Source of the DNA: JBDTMC01 sp039934475 | Lineage (GTDB): Bacteria; Acidobacteriota; Terriglobia; Bryobacterales; Bryobacteraceae | Assembly: GCA_039934475.1 (NCBI GenBank) | Contig: JBDTMC010000031.1 | Span: 1-29,827 of the forward strand | DNA: 29,827 bases | Direction of reading: 5' to 3' | Shown: in pieces, positions 1-7,022 of the stretch | Position numbering within the stretch: the stretch's first letter is position 1 | Layout: every line of letters begins with the position of its first letter | The notes under the pieces: model-generated | Databases searched by the model: none | The model's input: only the letters and a program-made list of their open reading frames with translations | What the model was told of the DNA's origin: nothing | Program-made: the position numbers and the translations under genes

Positions 1-38
1 CCAACCTGTTGAATCGTAAATGTGCAACTCGGCACGGT

Positions 39-776
39 TCAAGAACTTCGGTCTAGCGGCACTGGCGCCTCATAACACGGGTAATCGGTTCCCGCCCCCA
101 ACCCCGGACGGAACCCTGAATTTAGAAGGCGATAGTAAGCCGTCATTGCGGAATCAGATCCGCGAACATCCTCCGTCACGAAAACTCCTGGAGTCAGCGC
201 CACCTCCACCGGGAACTCCAGCGGAAGGCAGCAGTCCAGTTCGCTCGGGATTCCCTCTTTCAGGTACTGCATGTGAGCAAACCCGGCCACCGCGCCCTGC
301 GCCTGCGCCCATTCGATAACGGGGTGCGTGTACTCCCGGAACATCGGCTGCCCGGATTTCAACCCCAGCACTACCAGGTGGCCCCCAATCGCCTTCAGCT
401 CAAAGGTCACGCCTTTCGGATCGAAGTGCCACTCGGCATCCCAATGGAGCAACCGGTTCGCCAGCGAAGCAGGATGGTCTGTCCCATTGATCAGCCGGCA
501 ATCCTCCGCGGCGTCTCGAATCTCACCGTTGCCAATATCGCCAAGCACCGAGATCACATCCAACCGGTTCCGCTTCATCATCGCCAGCAGCTCGCCGGGA
601 GTGAGCATAGAAGTGGAGCCATTCCGCCCGCAGAGCATACCGCGATGCACGTGCGGATCACCTGCGAACCACGAAGGCGGCGCCGGTTGCGCGCAGCAGG
701 CGGCGCATGCAGACATCGCCATCGCGCAACTCAATATCCAGGAGTTCCCTTGATGCACGCTTGATCCTAGTCCCAT
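39..776 (-). pseudogene. Truncated secreted PHP/CehA-McbA-like metallohydrolase
   Basis: The product starts with a hydrophobic signal-like stretch rich in Ala and Cys, then a metal-site-like motif (WFAGDPHVHRG), followed by LTPGELL and a conserved-looking run ending GFRPGLGAGTDYPC. This pattern is typical of secreted PHP-type (CehA/McbA-like) metallohydrolases, which use His and Asp residues to bind metals. Family members usually continue well past the GTDYPC motif, but here the frame stops 11 residues later (EAPVPLDRSS), so the C-terminal half appears lost. The ATG at 776 was chosen because it precedes the signal-like segment; the upstream part of the open frame runs through an unrelated SDR remnant. 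The shift to unrelated sequence near position 65 could be a deletion or rearrangement. The substrate is unknown. The family call is moderate and the truncation likely. Confidence 0.5.
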
Positions 777-875
777 CCACCGCCGGCGAGCAACATCGAC
801 ATCACGAATCGAAATTCCGCAGCGTGATCGACGGCCCACTCGCGGAATGTGCGCGCCGGTGCTCCGGTGATCAAC
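767..875 (-). pseudogene. C-terminal remnant of an NmrA/SDR-type NAD(P)-binding protein
   Basis: The minus strand encodes TGAPARTFREWAVDHAAEFR followed by a short tail and a stop at 767. The pattern GxPxRTFxEWxxDHAxxF is the usual last segment of NmrA-like atypical short-chain dehydrogenases, which normally end right after DHAxxFR. Nothing upstream in this frame resembles the Rossmann core; that sequence belongs to a different small membrane protein whose stop codon (871-873) overlaps the remnant. I read this as a non-functional fragment left by a deletion. It is too short for certainty. Confidence 0.45.
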
Positions 876-1287
876 GCGCTTGATCCTGCCTGCGACCGAG
901 CCGGAGCACAACGGTCGCCATAACCCAAATCGCTGCAATCAAAGCAGCCGCGATTCCGGCAATAAGTACGTATTCCGATGTTGGTCGTTGATGTTGATTC
1001 ACCGCTGCTACGAGGTGCGAAATAGCTCCCACGAGATTCGCCGCAAAGAACAATCTGAAAAGTATGAAGGTTAGTGGTTTGTAGGGCGGTTTCAGCCAGA
1101 AACGCATAACTCGAATGGGCTGTAAGTTCCACCATGCTGTCAAGAGTACAATTGCGATGGCGAATCCCAACGTCATGCGATCAAGGACCGGGTCGTTTTC
1201 CTGCCGCTGCCGCCACGCCTTCTCCGTTGCCACAGCGACCTCGTTTCGTTGTACGGCGCTTGGCAGCGCATCGCTTCTAATTTCCAA
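871..1287 (-). CDS. Small membrane protein, three predicted TM segments, unknown function
   Basis: This 138-residue protein is not recognised. A charged N-terminal region of about 40 residues (EKAWRQRQENDPVLDR) is followed by three hydrophobic segments, around residues 38-53 (MTLGFAIAIVLLTAWW), 72-92 (LTFILFRLFFAANLVGAISHL) and 106-130 (VLIAGIAAALIAAIWVMATVV), and a basic tail (RLGRR). That suggests an inner-membrane protein. The start used is TTG at 1287, with no clear ribosome-binding site. The same frame stays open upstream to 1380 with coding-like sequence (GLPVRVSYIGKTIVRLEIR) but no usual start codon, so the N-terminus may be truncated by a rearrangement. It lies in a region of decayed genes and may not be expressed. 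Confidence 0.45.
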   Translation of the reverse strand: MEIRSDALPSAVQRNEVAVATEKAWRQRQENDPVLDRMTLGFAIAIVLLTAWWNLQPIRVMRFWLKPPYKPLTFILFRLFFAANLVGAISHLVAAVNQHQRPTSEYVLIAGIAAALIAAIWVMATVVLRLGRRQDQAR

Positions 1288-1329
1288 ACGAACAATCGTC
1301 TTGCCGATGTAAGAAACCCGAACGGGTAG

Positions 1330-1800
1330 GCCCTCGCGGATCGGGCCACCGTGCGACGTGGCATTGTTGAATTTGTGGACTTAGCGAACATCGATACAGA
1401 ATTGGAACTGGTGAGTGTTCAGGATGGTATTCGTTGGACTGAGGAACAAGTTGACTGGGCAAATGGCGGTTGGTTGACGGTGTGGGCTAAGGGCCTCTCC
1501 GGCGAAGCGGACTCCAGCAACACTATTATACTAGTGGACGATATCCCGCATCACCCTGACCTTATTGTTCCCACCACCGGTCAAATCAACCTCAAATTGC
1601 GGCCTTTGATAGGACCGGGCAAAAGCACCGTTCGAATTTCTCACCGAGGGGCTGAAAGCAATCACCTGGAACTTCAAGTCATCGGTGTGCCGCCTTCGAT
1701 CTTGCGAAGCCAGAGGGTCGTAGAGACCGTTGTGCCCGAACCAGGCGTTAACGAGCGGTATGGCTTCGGGTCCGGCGCCCCTGAACATGGACCAAAGTAA
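1330..1800 (+). pseudogene. Fragment of a beta-rich protein, probable N-terminal truncation
   Basis: The frame opens after a stop at 1327-1329 and ends at a TAA at 1798. The translation has coding character: GIVEFVDLANI, then GGWLTVWAKGLSGEADSSNT, DDIPHHPDLIVP and GQINLKLRPLIGPGKSTVRI. It alternates hydrophobic and polar residues like an Ig-like or other beta-sandwich domain. The first ATG/GTG-type start is GTG at 1351, with no convincing ribosome-binding site. The reading begins abruptly and overlaps, head to head, the equally abrupt beginning of the minus-strand membrane-protein frame. I suspect a C-terminal piece of a larger protein brought here by rearrangement. I do not recognise the family. 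The stop codon lies inside the stem of a putative terminator. Confidence 0.4.
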
Positions 1801-1835
1801 AAGCCACTTGCCAGCCCGGCGTCGCTGGGCTTTTA
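1798..1835. terminator. Putative bidirectional hairpin terminator
   Basis: TAAAAGCC (1798-1805) is perfectly complementary to GGCTTTTA (1828-1835), with an inner CAGC/GCTG pairing (1812-1815 with 1824-1827). The right arm ends in a T-run (plus strand) and the left arm begins with an A-run, so it could end transcripts from either side. The TAA stop of the fragment at 1330-1800 is the first three bases of the stem. No termination assay exists, and the asymmetric bulge (1806-1811) weakens the call. Confidence 0.4.
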
Positions 1836-2099
1836 TCTCCCAACGGTACGTACCTATTTCGTTGGCTGACTGCGTGAGCGGTGTGCAAAATAGGTAATCG
1901 TTTCTCTTTGATGCTTGCTGACCAACGCGCGGAAAGTTGAGAACGACCACGCTTTGGTCTTCAATGATTAATTGTGTCCGCTTCGGCCGAGCCATCTGGT
2001 GTCGAAGATCATGCGTCGGAGGAAGCGTACTAGGCGAACATGACCGAGCCGGGGGCATTTCATTAGCCTGGCCCGGCGCGGCCGATTGTTGATGTGAGG
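1836..2099. other. Gap without a supportable gene
   Basis: A minus-strand frame crosses this stretch but runs antisense through the better-supported plus-strand fragment at 1330-1800 and shows no recognisable motif. I see no convincing gene, repeat or promoter here. Confidence 0.4.
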
Positions 2100-3058
2100 T
2101 TACTTTGCGGCTTTGATCCAATTGGTGCGGAGTACGGCGTTGCCAGTTGGGTTCACGATAGTGGGAACCACAGTCGCAAAAAGATAACCCGCCCCGGAAA
2201 GTGCCATTGGTGCAGGTGCTACGAAGTACGAGGGAACTGGGCCGCTAAAGACCGTATTCCCAACATTGTATGAAAAGCCAGTGTGGCTGAAAAACGCGTT
2301 TGGAATCGGCGCGAAAGTAGTCGCGTTTTTGACCTCACAATAGATTTTGCCGCCGGTAAACCAGATCTCGTAGACCCAAGCCTGCGAAGGAGGAACTACG
2401 GCCGTGTTTATATCAACGGCATCGGAGAGTTGTGGGAGTTGATTCGAGATCAGACGTTGGGTGGAGCTATTCCAACAGATCGCAGTGCCGCTAGTGCCGC
2501 AATTCGTTTTGGCGCTCCAATAGAGCTGAGTATGTCCATCCACCCAGTTATGTGCAACTCCATATTCGCGCCCACCTTGCGTACAGGGGCTATCGGTGTA
2601 AAAAACACCAGCCAAGCCGGAGTTGGTTGCGCCCTCGAAAGCACCGTTGAACTCAAGCCCCCAAAAGGCGTCCCATTGGGCAATATAGTTCGTGGATAAG
2701 AATGTTGCAGGTCCGGTCACCTGCTGGCCGCCGGGATAAATCCAGGGTGCGTTGTATGGTCGCCGTCCCACCAGACGGAGGACCCGTTGCCGTAATAGCA
2801 TCCGGCTACGTAAGCTCCGCCAGTGTTCGCCGGATTTCCGGAGCCCGGGTTTTTGATCCGCGCGGGGTTGTTAGGGTCAGGTAGGCTGGGCTGAGGAGGT
2901 GTCGAATTAAGACCAGTCAAATATTGTGCCAAGTTCGGCATTGGCACTTGGGTCCAGACTTGCGCATAGAGAGGACTCGTGACCCCAGCTTGGAGGCACA
3001 AAATCGAGGTTAGTACAACGATACGCAGGACCGGGTGCATGAGACGTCGATAGAACAT
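2100..3058 (-). pseudogene. Secreted protein of unknown function, frameshifted
   Basis: Two overlapping minus-strand frames together make one protein of about 319 residues. The first begins at an ATG (3058) with an AGGTGAG Shine-Dalgarno seven bases upstream, carries a signal peptide (VLRIVVLTSILCLQAG, cleavage near LYA-Q) and runs to WWDGDHT. The second continues with NAPWIYPGGQQVTG and a Trp/Tyr/Asn-rich domain with several Cys, ending NWIKAAK. The join needs a -1 shift, or one missing base, between about 2748 and 2762. No slippery heptamer is visible, so a real mutation or a sequencing error is more likely than programmed frameshifting. The aromatic, Gly/Asn-rich composition suggests an extracellular beta-sandwich, perhaps lectin- or protease-like, but I do not recognise a family. 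Confidence 0.6.
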
Positions 3059-3074
3059 ATGAGAACTCACCTTT

Positions 3075-3512
3075 CATTACTACATCAGCATTATGTGCTA
3101 ATTTTCAGATCAAAAACACTTAAATACTTAAATTCAACAGGACAACGGCCTTAGTCTGGAACCGTTGGACTATTCCATTTCGAGCGAGACCGGAGAGATA
3201 TTCTGCGTGCGGGTAGGCGGAGTTCCTAACGATTCTGCGAGGAATATCGAGCCGGAAATGGCGGTGCACCTGAGGCGTCCTCACGGCGAGTTGAGCATTT
3301 GCCGAAAATCTGGACGAAGTAGCACACATCACCATTCGGGAACACTTGCTTAGTTTAAAATTGGTGATTCGGTCGAGAGATCAGCGGCTCAATTTGCGTC
3401 TCTTGAGATCCTGTCTCAAATACCGATCGAGCGAACGGGCTCTGCGGATAGAGACTAACGCATCGATCGTCCTATCGGTCTCAGGGGAGCGAGCGGCCCC
3501 ACTCACGAGGTT
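3075..3512. other. Gene-poor stretch
   Basis: About 440 bases lie between the secreted-protein start and the methylase remnant. Short frames exist on both strands (minus near 3120-3335, plus near 3165-3353), but none has recognisable motifs or a good ribosome-binding site. AT-rich sequence at 3100-3135 could contain the promoter of the secreted-protein gene, but no clear -35/-10 pair is seen. Confidence 0.4.
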
Positions 3513-3653
3513 TCACGCCGCCACCGCCTTCCGCTCCCCGGCCAGCGCATCAAACGCCTGGCCGTTCTCTTCGTTCACTGCCGTCTTCCCCGTGAACTCC
3601 TGCCACCTGCGGACGATGACATCAACGTACTTCGGATCCAGTTCCATATCGGG
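3513..3653 (-). pseudogene. C-terminal remnant of a phage-type DNA methyltransferase
   Basis: The minus strand reads DMELDPKYVDVIVRRWQEFTG and then about 20 more residues to a stop at 3513. The pattern MELDPxYxDVIVxRWQxFTGK is the usual end of N4/N6 DNA methylases of the ParB-methylase and phage class, where the ELDP acidic residue follows the strand that binds the methyl donor. The catalytic DPPY motif and the rest of the enzyme are absent; sequence upstream in the same frame is unrelated. This is a dead fragment, probably left by a lost prophage or mobile element. Confidence 0.6.
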
Positions 3654-3892
3654 CATTGATCGTGACCCAGATGCCCCGGGACCGCTCAAGATTAGTTTGA
3701 CGCCGACAATTGAAACCTGGTCGAAAGCGGGCATTCTGCATGTCTAGATTGAAAGCCGAGGGTTTACGTACGAAGATCCCGACGGAACTCCCATTGAGCT
3801 GTACGAGCCTGCTCGACACTTAGGACTCGCAAGTGGCCTGAGCCTCGCCATTCGGATCGAACAGCGCTGTAGCCCTTATCAAGCCATCCCCC

Positions 3893-3922
3893 TTGACTAC
3901 CGTAAGGCTATACAGCTATGCT
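3893..3922 (+). promoter_or_regulatory. Putative vapBC promoter
   Basis: TTGACT (3893-3898) and TATGCT (3917-3922) are separated by 18 bases and lie 24 bases upstream of the vapB start. Both hexamers are close to the sigma-70 consensus. The -10 sits inside a 23-base palindrome, which fits autorepression by the antitoxin complex. Confidence 0.5.
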
Positions 3923-3929
3923 TTATAGC
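3907..3929. promoter_or_regulatory. Putative VapBC autoregulatory operator (palindrome)
   Basis: The left arm GCTATAcAGC (3907-3916) and right arm GCTtTATAGC (3920-3929) match as inverted repeats at 9 of 10 positions around a 3-base centre. The palindrome covers the putative -10 element. AbrB/MazE-fold antitoxins typically bind such palindromes over their own promoter. Confidence 0.5.
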
Positions 3930-3945
3930 AACGAGGAGAACCTGA

Positions 3946-4236
3946 ATGTTGAACAAAACACGAGTCTTTATGAGTGGGCGAAGCCAACACGTGACCATTC
4001 CGGCCGCCTACCGCTTTCGGTCGTCGGTAGTGTCAATCCGCCGTGATCCCCAAAATGGCGACGTGATCCTCTCTGAGGTTCCCCCTCTCGCCGACGTTTT
4101 CGCTGCTCTCGATGCAGCTCAACTTCCCAAGGACTTCCTTGGCGATGCTGACCGCGACCAGAGGCCACCCGAAAATCGTCCTGCACTCGACCGGCTATTT
4201 GCTGATGAGGACTCGGAAGATAGGACCGGTAGATGA
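3946..4236 (+). CDS. vapB: Antitoxin, VapB type (AbrB/MazE-like swapped-hairpin fold)
   Basis: This 96-residue protein begins with a swapped-hairpin AbrB-like domain (TRVFMSGRSQHVTIPAAYRF, then VVSIRRDPQNGDVILSE). The S-Q-x-V-x-I-P core is typical of VapB antitoxins, which bind DNA as dimers. The C-terminal half is charged and Pro-rich (RPPENRPALDRLFADEDSED) and probably wraps around the toxin. AGGAG lies seven bases before the ATG. The stop overlaps the toxin start (ATGA), so the two proteins are likely translationally coupled. It is expected to neutralise the VapC nuclease and to repress its own promoter through the palindrome just upstream. It sits among gene remnants, as mobile toxin-antitoxin modules often do. 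Confidence 0.82.
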   Translation: MLNKTRVFMSGRSQHVTIPAAYRFRSSVVSIRRDPQNGDVILSEVPPLADVFAALDAAQLPKDFLGDADRDQRPPENRPALDRLFADEDSEDRTGR

Positions 4237-4658
4237 GCGAGTCCACGTACCTCCTCGACACGAACACGTTCAGCTACATCGCCAAGGGCAATTCTCCGGC
4301 GGCCCGGCGCGAGTGGCTCAGGTTGTCGCAGGATCGCGAAGCCTCGGTGTGTATCTCCGTGATCACCGAAGCCGAAGTTCGTTACGGCATGGCCAAGCAC
4401 GCTATGTCGCGGGAACGCGCAGATTCGATCGAGGGACTCCTCACGAACCTCCAGATTCTTCCCTGGGGATCAGAAGAGGCTGCCGCCTACGCGCGGACCA
4501 GGACTCAACTCGAAGCGAAGGGCGTGACTCTCTCCGCGATGGACATGCTCATCGCCGCACAGGCGATCGCGGCAGGCGCCATCCTCGTTACCCGCGATGG
4601 GATTTTCGAAAGCGTTCCAGACCTTCACGCAACAGTCAATTGGGCGACCGATCTGTAA
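4233..4658 (+). CDS. vapC: VapC-type PIN-domain ribonuclease toxin
   Basis: This 141-residue protein is a complete PIN domain. The acidic metal-binding residues are visible: D9 in YLLDTN, E46 in ITEAEVRYG, D104 in SAMDMLIAA and D122 in VTRDGIFE. VapC toxins are Mg2+-dependent RNases that cut specific tRNA or rRNA loops and halt translation when free of antitoxin. The gene starts within the last codons of vapB (4-base ATGA overlap), the standard antitoxin-first layout. Length and all four acidic positions fit an active enzyme. At the last site many relatives have TRNxxxF, so Asp there is a mild variation. Confidence 0.88.
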   Translation: MSESTYLLDTNTFSYIAKGNSPAARREWLRLSQDREASVCISVITEAEVRYGMAKHAMSRERADSIEGLLTNLQILPWGSEEAAAYARTRTQLEAKGVTLSAMDMLIAAQAIAAGAILVTRDGIFESVPDLHATVNWATDL

Positions 4659-4914
4659 GCTGACGCAGGAGCGCCGAGTGCCCTGAGCTTTGGAATGTGC
4701 TGCGACCCGAGGCCGGCTCGCGACCCCGTATGGTCCGGATACTGCATGCGGATGTAGGTTGGGCTGAGAATAGTTGCGAGACCGCGTCCGAGTCGATAGA
4801 CAGGACCTGAACTTGCGGATACGCGGTCCGCAGAGTCACGCGGTCATGGTTGACAGTCGGACCGCATGCGACCGATTGCGCCGCCCTATTACCGACAGCT
4901 TCCCGTCGCGAGAT
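4659..4914. other. Intergenic stretch after vapC
   Basis: About 250 bases contain no recognisable gene. Frames on both strands lack motifs and ribosome-binding sites. No strong terminator hairpin was seen for either the vapC transcript or the converging recN transcript. Confidence 0.4.
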
Positions 4915-5190
4915 TCAGGCGCGATGATAGTAATTCAGGATTCCGCCCGCGAGTTCCCGGCGTTGCACCGCTCCTGTGTTTGCGAGAAGAGCTGGTTCCG
5001 GTTGGATCAGCCGGTTCTCCAGGCCCTGAGTTGCGCTCACTGTGATAATGCTCACGGCGGAGTTAGCGAGGCAGTGGGGATCTGCGTCAGAACCGGCCCG
5101 GAGTTTGGCCAGTTTATCCTCCGGGATACCTTCAAAGTGGTTCGTCAGGTGGCCCGCCTCCCGATAAATCCTTCGCCCGTCGGCATTCAC
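4915..5190 (-). CDS. Hypothetical protein overlapping the recN stop
   Basis: A 91-residue frame begins at a GTG whose last two bases are the first two of the recN stop codon (GTGA overlap, 5187-5190), suggesting translational coupling. The first 40 residues (NADGRRIYREAGHLTNHFEG, PEDKLAKLRAGS) look coding-like; the rest has no clear motif, TM segment or signal. I do not recognise it. It could be a small accessory gene of the recN transcript, a remnant of a longer gene, or a chance open frame. Confidence 0.35.
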   Translation of the reverse strand: MNADGRRIYREAGHLTNHFEGIPEDKLAKLRAGSDADPHCLANSAVSIITVSATQGLENRLIQPEPALLANTGAVQRRELAGGILNYYHRA

Positions 5191-6845
5191 TTTCGAATCA
5201 ACTGTTCGGCGTGCCGCAGCGCCTCCGGCGTCAGGTGATTGCCCGATAACATCCGGCCAATTTCCCGCACGCGGGCGTCGCCTGTTAGTTCTTCGATTTC
5301 GGCGATGGTGCGGCCTTGGACTTCGCGCTTTTCGACGCTGTAGTGATGGCTTCCGAATCCGGCGATTTGGGCGAGGTGGGTCACGCAGAGGACTTGGTTG
5401 GCGGCGGCCAGTGACTTGAGGCGGGCTCCTACTCGCTCGGCTGCGGCGCCTCCGATGCCGGCATCTACTTCATCGAAGACGAGAGTGCGCGCGGCTTCAT
5501 TGGAGGAGGTCGCACACGTTTTCAATGCCAGGGCGATGCGGGAGAGCTCGCCGCCTGAGGCGATCTTCTCCATGGGCTTCGGTTCTTCACCCACATTCGG
5601 TGACACGAGGAACTGTACTTCGTCGGCGCCGTGGGCGGTGGGTTCGCAGGCGGTTAGGGCGACGTGGAAAACGGTGCGCTCCATGCCCAGGCCGGAGAGT
5701 TCGGCTACTACGCGCTGCTCGAGGTCTGTGGCGGCGGCGCGGCGGCGGGCGGATAGGCGGGCGGCGGCGTCGTCATACTCGGCTCGTAGACGCTCGCGCT
5801 CCTTGTGCAGGGCGGCGCGGCGTTCGGCGGTGGATTCGAGGGCTTCCAACTTGCTGCGAACGTCTGCCGCGAACGTTAGGATGCCATCCACCGTGGCTCC
5901 GTATTTGCGCTTCAACTTATCGATGAGGGCGAGACGGGATTCGATGTCTTCCAGGCGTGCGGGATCGGCTTCAAGTTTGCCCACATAGGTCTGCAGCGTG
6001 CGTGAAACTTCGTCGAGGGCGATCTGCGCCGGCTTGAGAGTCTCCACCATCTCGCCCAGCGTTGCGTCGATGCGGGCGATCTCCTCCAGCTTGCGGAAGG
6101 CGATGCGAAGCTGGGCGACGGCGGAAGCGGGCACATCGTAGAGCGCTTCGTAGGCGGCGGTGGCCGTTTCCTGAAGGCGATTCACATTCTGGAGGATGCG
6201 GCGTTCGGCCTCGAGGGCGGCGTCCTCACCAGGGTGGAGGGCCGCACTGTCTATCTCCTGACGCTGGAAGTTCCATAGATCGGCGAGGCGGAGTTTCTCC
6301 TGCTCGTTGCGATCGAGTTCGGCGAGTTCGGCTCCGATGGCATGCCAGCGCTTGTAGAGAACGGCGGTTAGTTCAAGAAGCGACGCATTAGCGGCGAATG
6401 AGTCGAGGGTGTCGAGTTGGGAAGCGGGATGAAAGAGACGCTGCTGATCATGCTGGCCGTGGATGTCGCCCAACCAGGGAGCGAGATCCTTCAACAAGGC
6501 CGCGGTGGCGGGGCGCGAGTTGGCGAAGGCGCGCGTCTTGCCGTTGGCTTGAATTTCTCGCTCGATGAGGAGTTCGGACTCTTCGGTTTCGATGCCGGCA
6601 TCGGAGAGCAGGGTGTGGACGCGGGGATCGGCGGGGAGTTCGAAGATGCCGGAGATACGGGCGCGATCCGCTCCGCTGCGGACCATCTCCGCCGAAGCCC
6701 GACCGCCGAAGAGCAAGCCCAGCGCGTCGACAACGATGGATTTGCCACTACCGGTTTCACCGGTGAGCACGTTCAGACCGCTGTGAAAACGGACGGAAAC
6801 GCGCTCGACCACGGCGTAGTTTTCCACCAGCAGTTCGAGCAGCAT
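5187..6845 (-). CDS. recN: DNA repair protein RecN
   Basis: RecN is an SMC-like ATPase that acts at DNA double-strand breaks, holding broken ends together for RecA-dependent repair. The 552-residue protein has an N-terminal ATPase half with Walker A GETGSGKS (about residues 29-36) and the GQHDQQRL motif, a long central coiled coil rich in Leu, Glu and Arg, and a C-terminal half with the ABC signature SGGELSRIALALK and Walker B TLVFDEVDAGIGG followed by the switch His in CVTHLAQIA. The length matches the family. The ATG at 6845 was chosen because RecN proteins begin MLxELxIxNFAV, as here (MLLELLVENYAVV); a TTG 39 bases upstream would add an atypical leader. The gene diverges from the tol operon. 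No clear LexA box was recognised. Confidence 0.93.
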   Translation of the reverse strand: MLLELLVENYAVVERVSVRFHSGLNVLTGETGSGKSIVVDALGLLFGGRASAEMVRSGADRARISGIFELPADPRVHTLLSDAGIETEESELLIEREIQANGKTRAFANSRPATAALLKDLAPWLGDIHGQHDQQRLFHPASQLDTLDSFAANASLLELTAVLYKRWHAIGAELAELDRNEQEKLRLADLWNFQRQEIDSAALHPGEDAALEAERRILQNVNRLQETATAAYEALYDVPASAVAQLRIAFRKLEEIARIDATLGEMVETLKPAQIALDEVSRTLQTYVGKLEADPARLEDIESRLALIDKLKRKYGATVDGILTFAADVRSKLEALESTAERRAALHKERERLRAEYDDAAARLSARRRAAATDLEQRVVAELSGLGMERTVFHVALTACEPTAHGADEVQFLVSPNVGEEPKPMEKIASGGELSRIALALKTCATSSNEAARTLVFDEVDAGIGGAAAERVGARLKSLAAANQVLCVTHLAQIAGFGSHHYSVEKREVQGRTIAEIEELTGDARVREIGRMLSGNHLTPEALRHAEQLIRK

Positions 6846-6928
6846 CTGCTGGAGATTATCCTCGGGCGCGGTGTTGCGCTGCAAGTATGGCGAGTTTGCT
6901 TCGACTTTTCACGGGGTTGGAGACGTCT

Positions 6929-6959
6929 ATTTTAATGGACGAAAAACATCTTTACCCAA
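6929..6959 (-). promoter_or_regulatory. Possible recN promoter
   Basis: Read on the minus strand, TTGGGT (6954-6959) precedes TAAAAT (6929-6934) by 19 bases, upstream of recN. The -10 matches the sigma-70 consensus at five of six positions; the -35 is weak and the spacer long. The -35 is one arm of the inverted repeat at 6954-6973. Confidence 0.3.
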
Positions 6960-6967
6960 TTATGTTC

Positions 6968-6997
6968 TTGGGTCGAAGGTAAGCCAACAGGTAGAAT
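6968..6997 (+). promoter_or_regulatory. Possible tol operon promoter
   Basis: TTGGGT (6968-6973) and TAGAAT (6992-6997) are separated by 18 bases and lie 26 bases before the tolQ start. The -10 is a good match and the -35 weak. The -35 is the right arm of the inverted repeat at 6954-6973. Confidence 0.35.
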
Positions 6998-7022
6998 GGT
7001 CGTTTGAGGGAAAGGAGCCGGG

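Larger units (their letters stand above)
3748..3945 (+). pseudogene. C-terminal remnant of a VOC/glyoxalase-family protein
   Basis: After an in-frame stop (3745-3747) the plus strand encodes RGFTYEDPDGTPIELYEPAR (3757-3816). The F-x-DPDGxxIELYEP pattern is the hallmark last beta-strand of vicinal-oxygen-chelate (glyoxalase/bleomycin-resistance) proteins, including the metal-binding Glu in IELYE. Nothing resembling the rest of the fold is upstream. The frame stays open through the vapB promoter to a TGA at 3943-3945, directly before the vapB ATG. It is a fragment and not a functional gene. Confidence 0.5.

Noticed and set aside
1531..2121. Long minus-strand open frame
   Set aside because: It is antisense to the better-supported fragment at 1330-1800, has no ribosome-binding site or motif, and ends with atypical composition.
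3120..3353. Short frames on both strands that could be transposase or other gene remnants
   Set aside because: No motif, inverted terminal repeat or target duplication could be recognised.
1..5200. Possible CRISPR array, att sites or complete insertion sequence in the accessory stretch
   Set aside because: No spaced direct repeats, terminal inverted repeats or transposase or integrase gene were seen by eye.
5398..5988. Plus-strand open frames antisense to recN
   Set aside because: Arg/Ser-rich translation typical of reading GC-rich coding DNA in the wrong frame; recN is unambiguous here.
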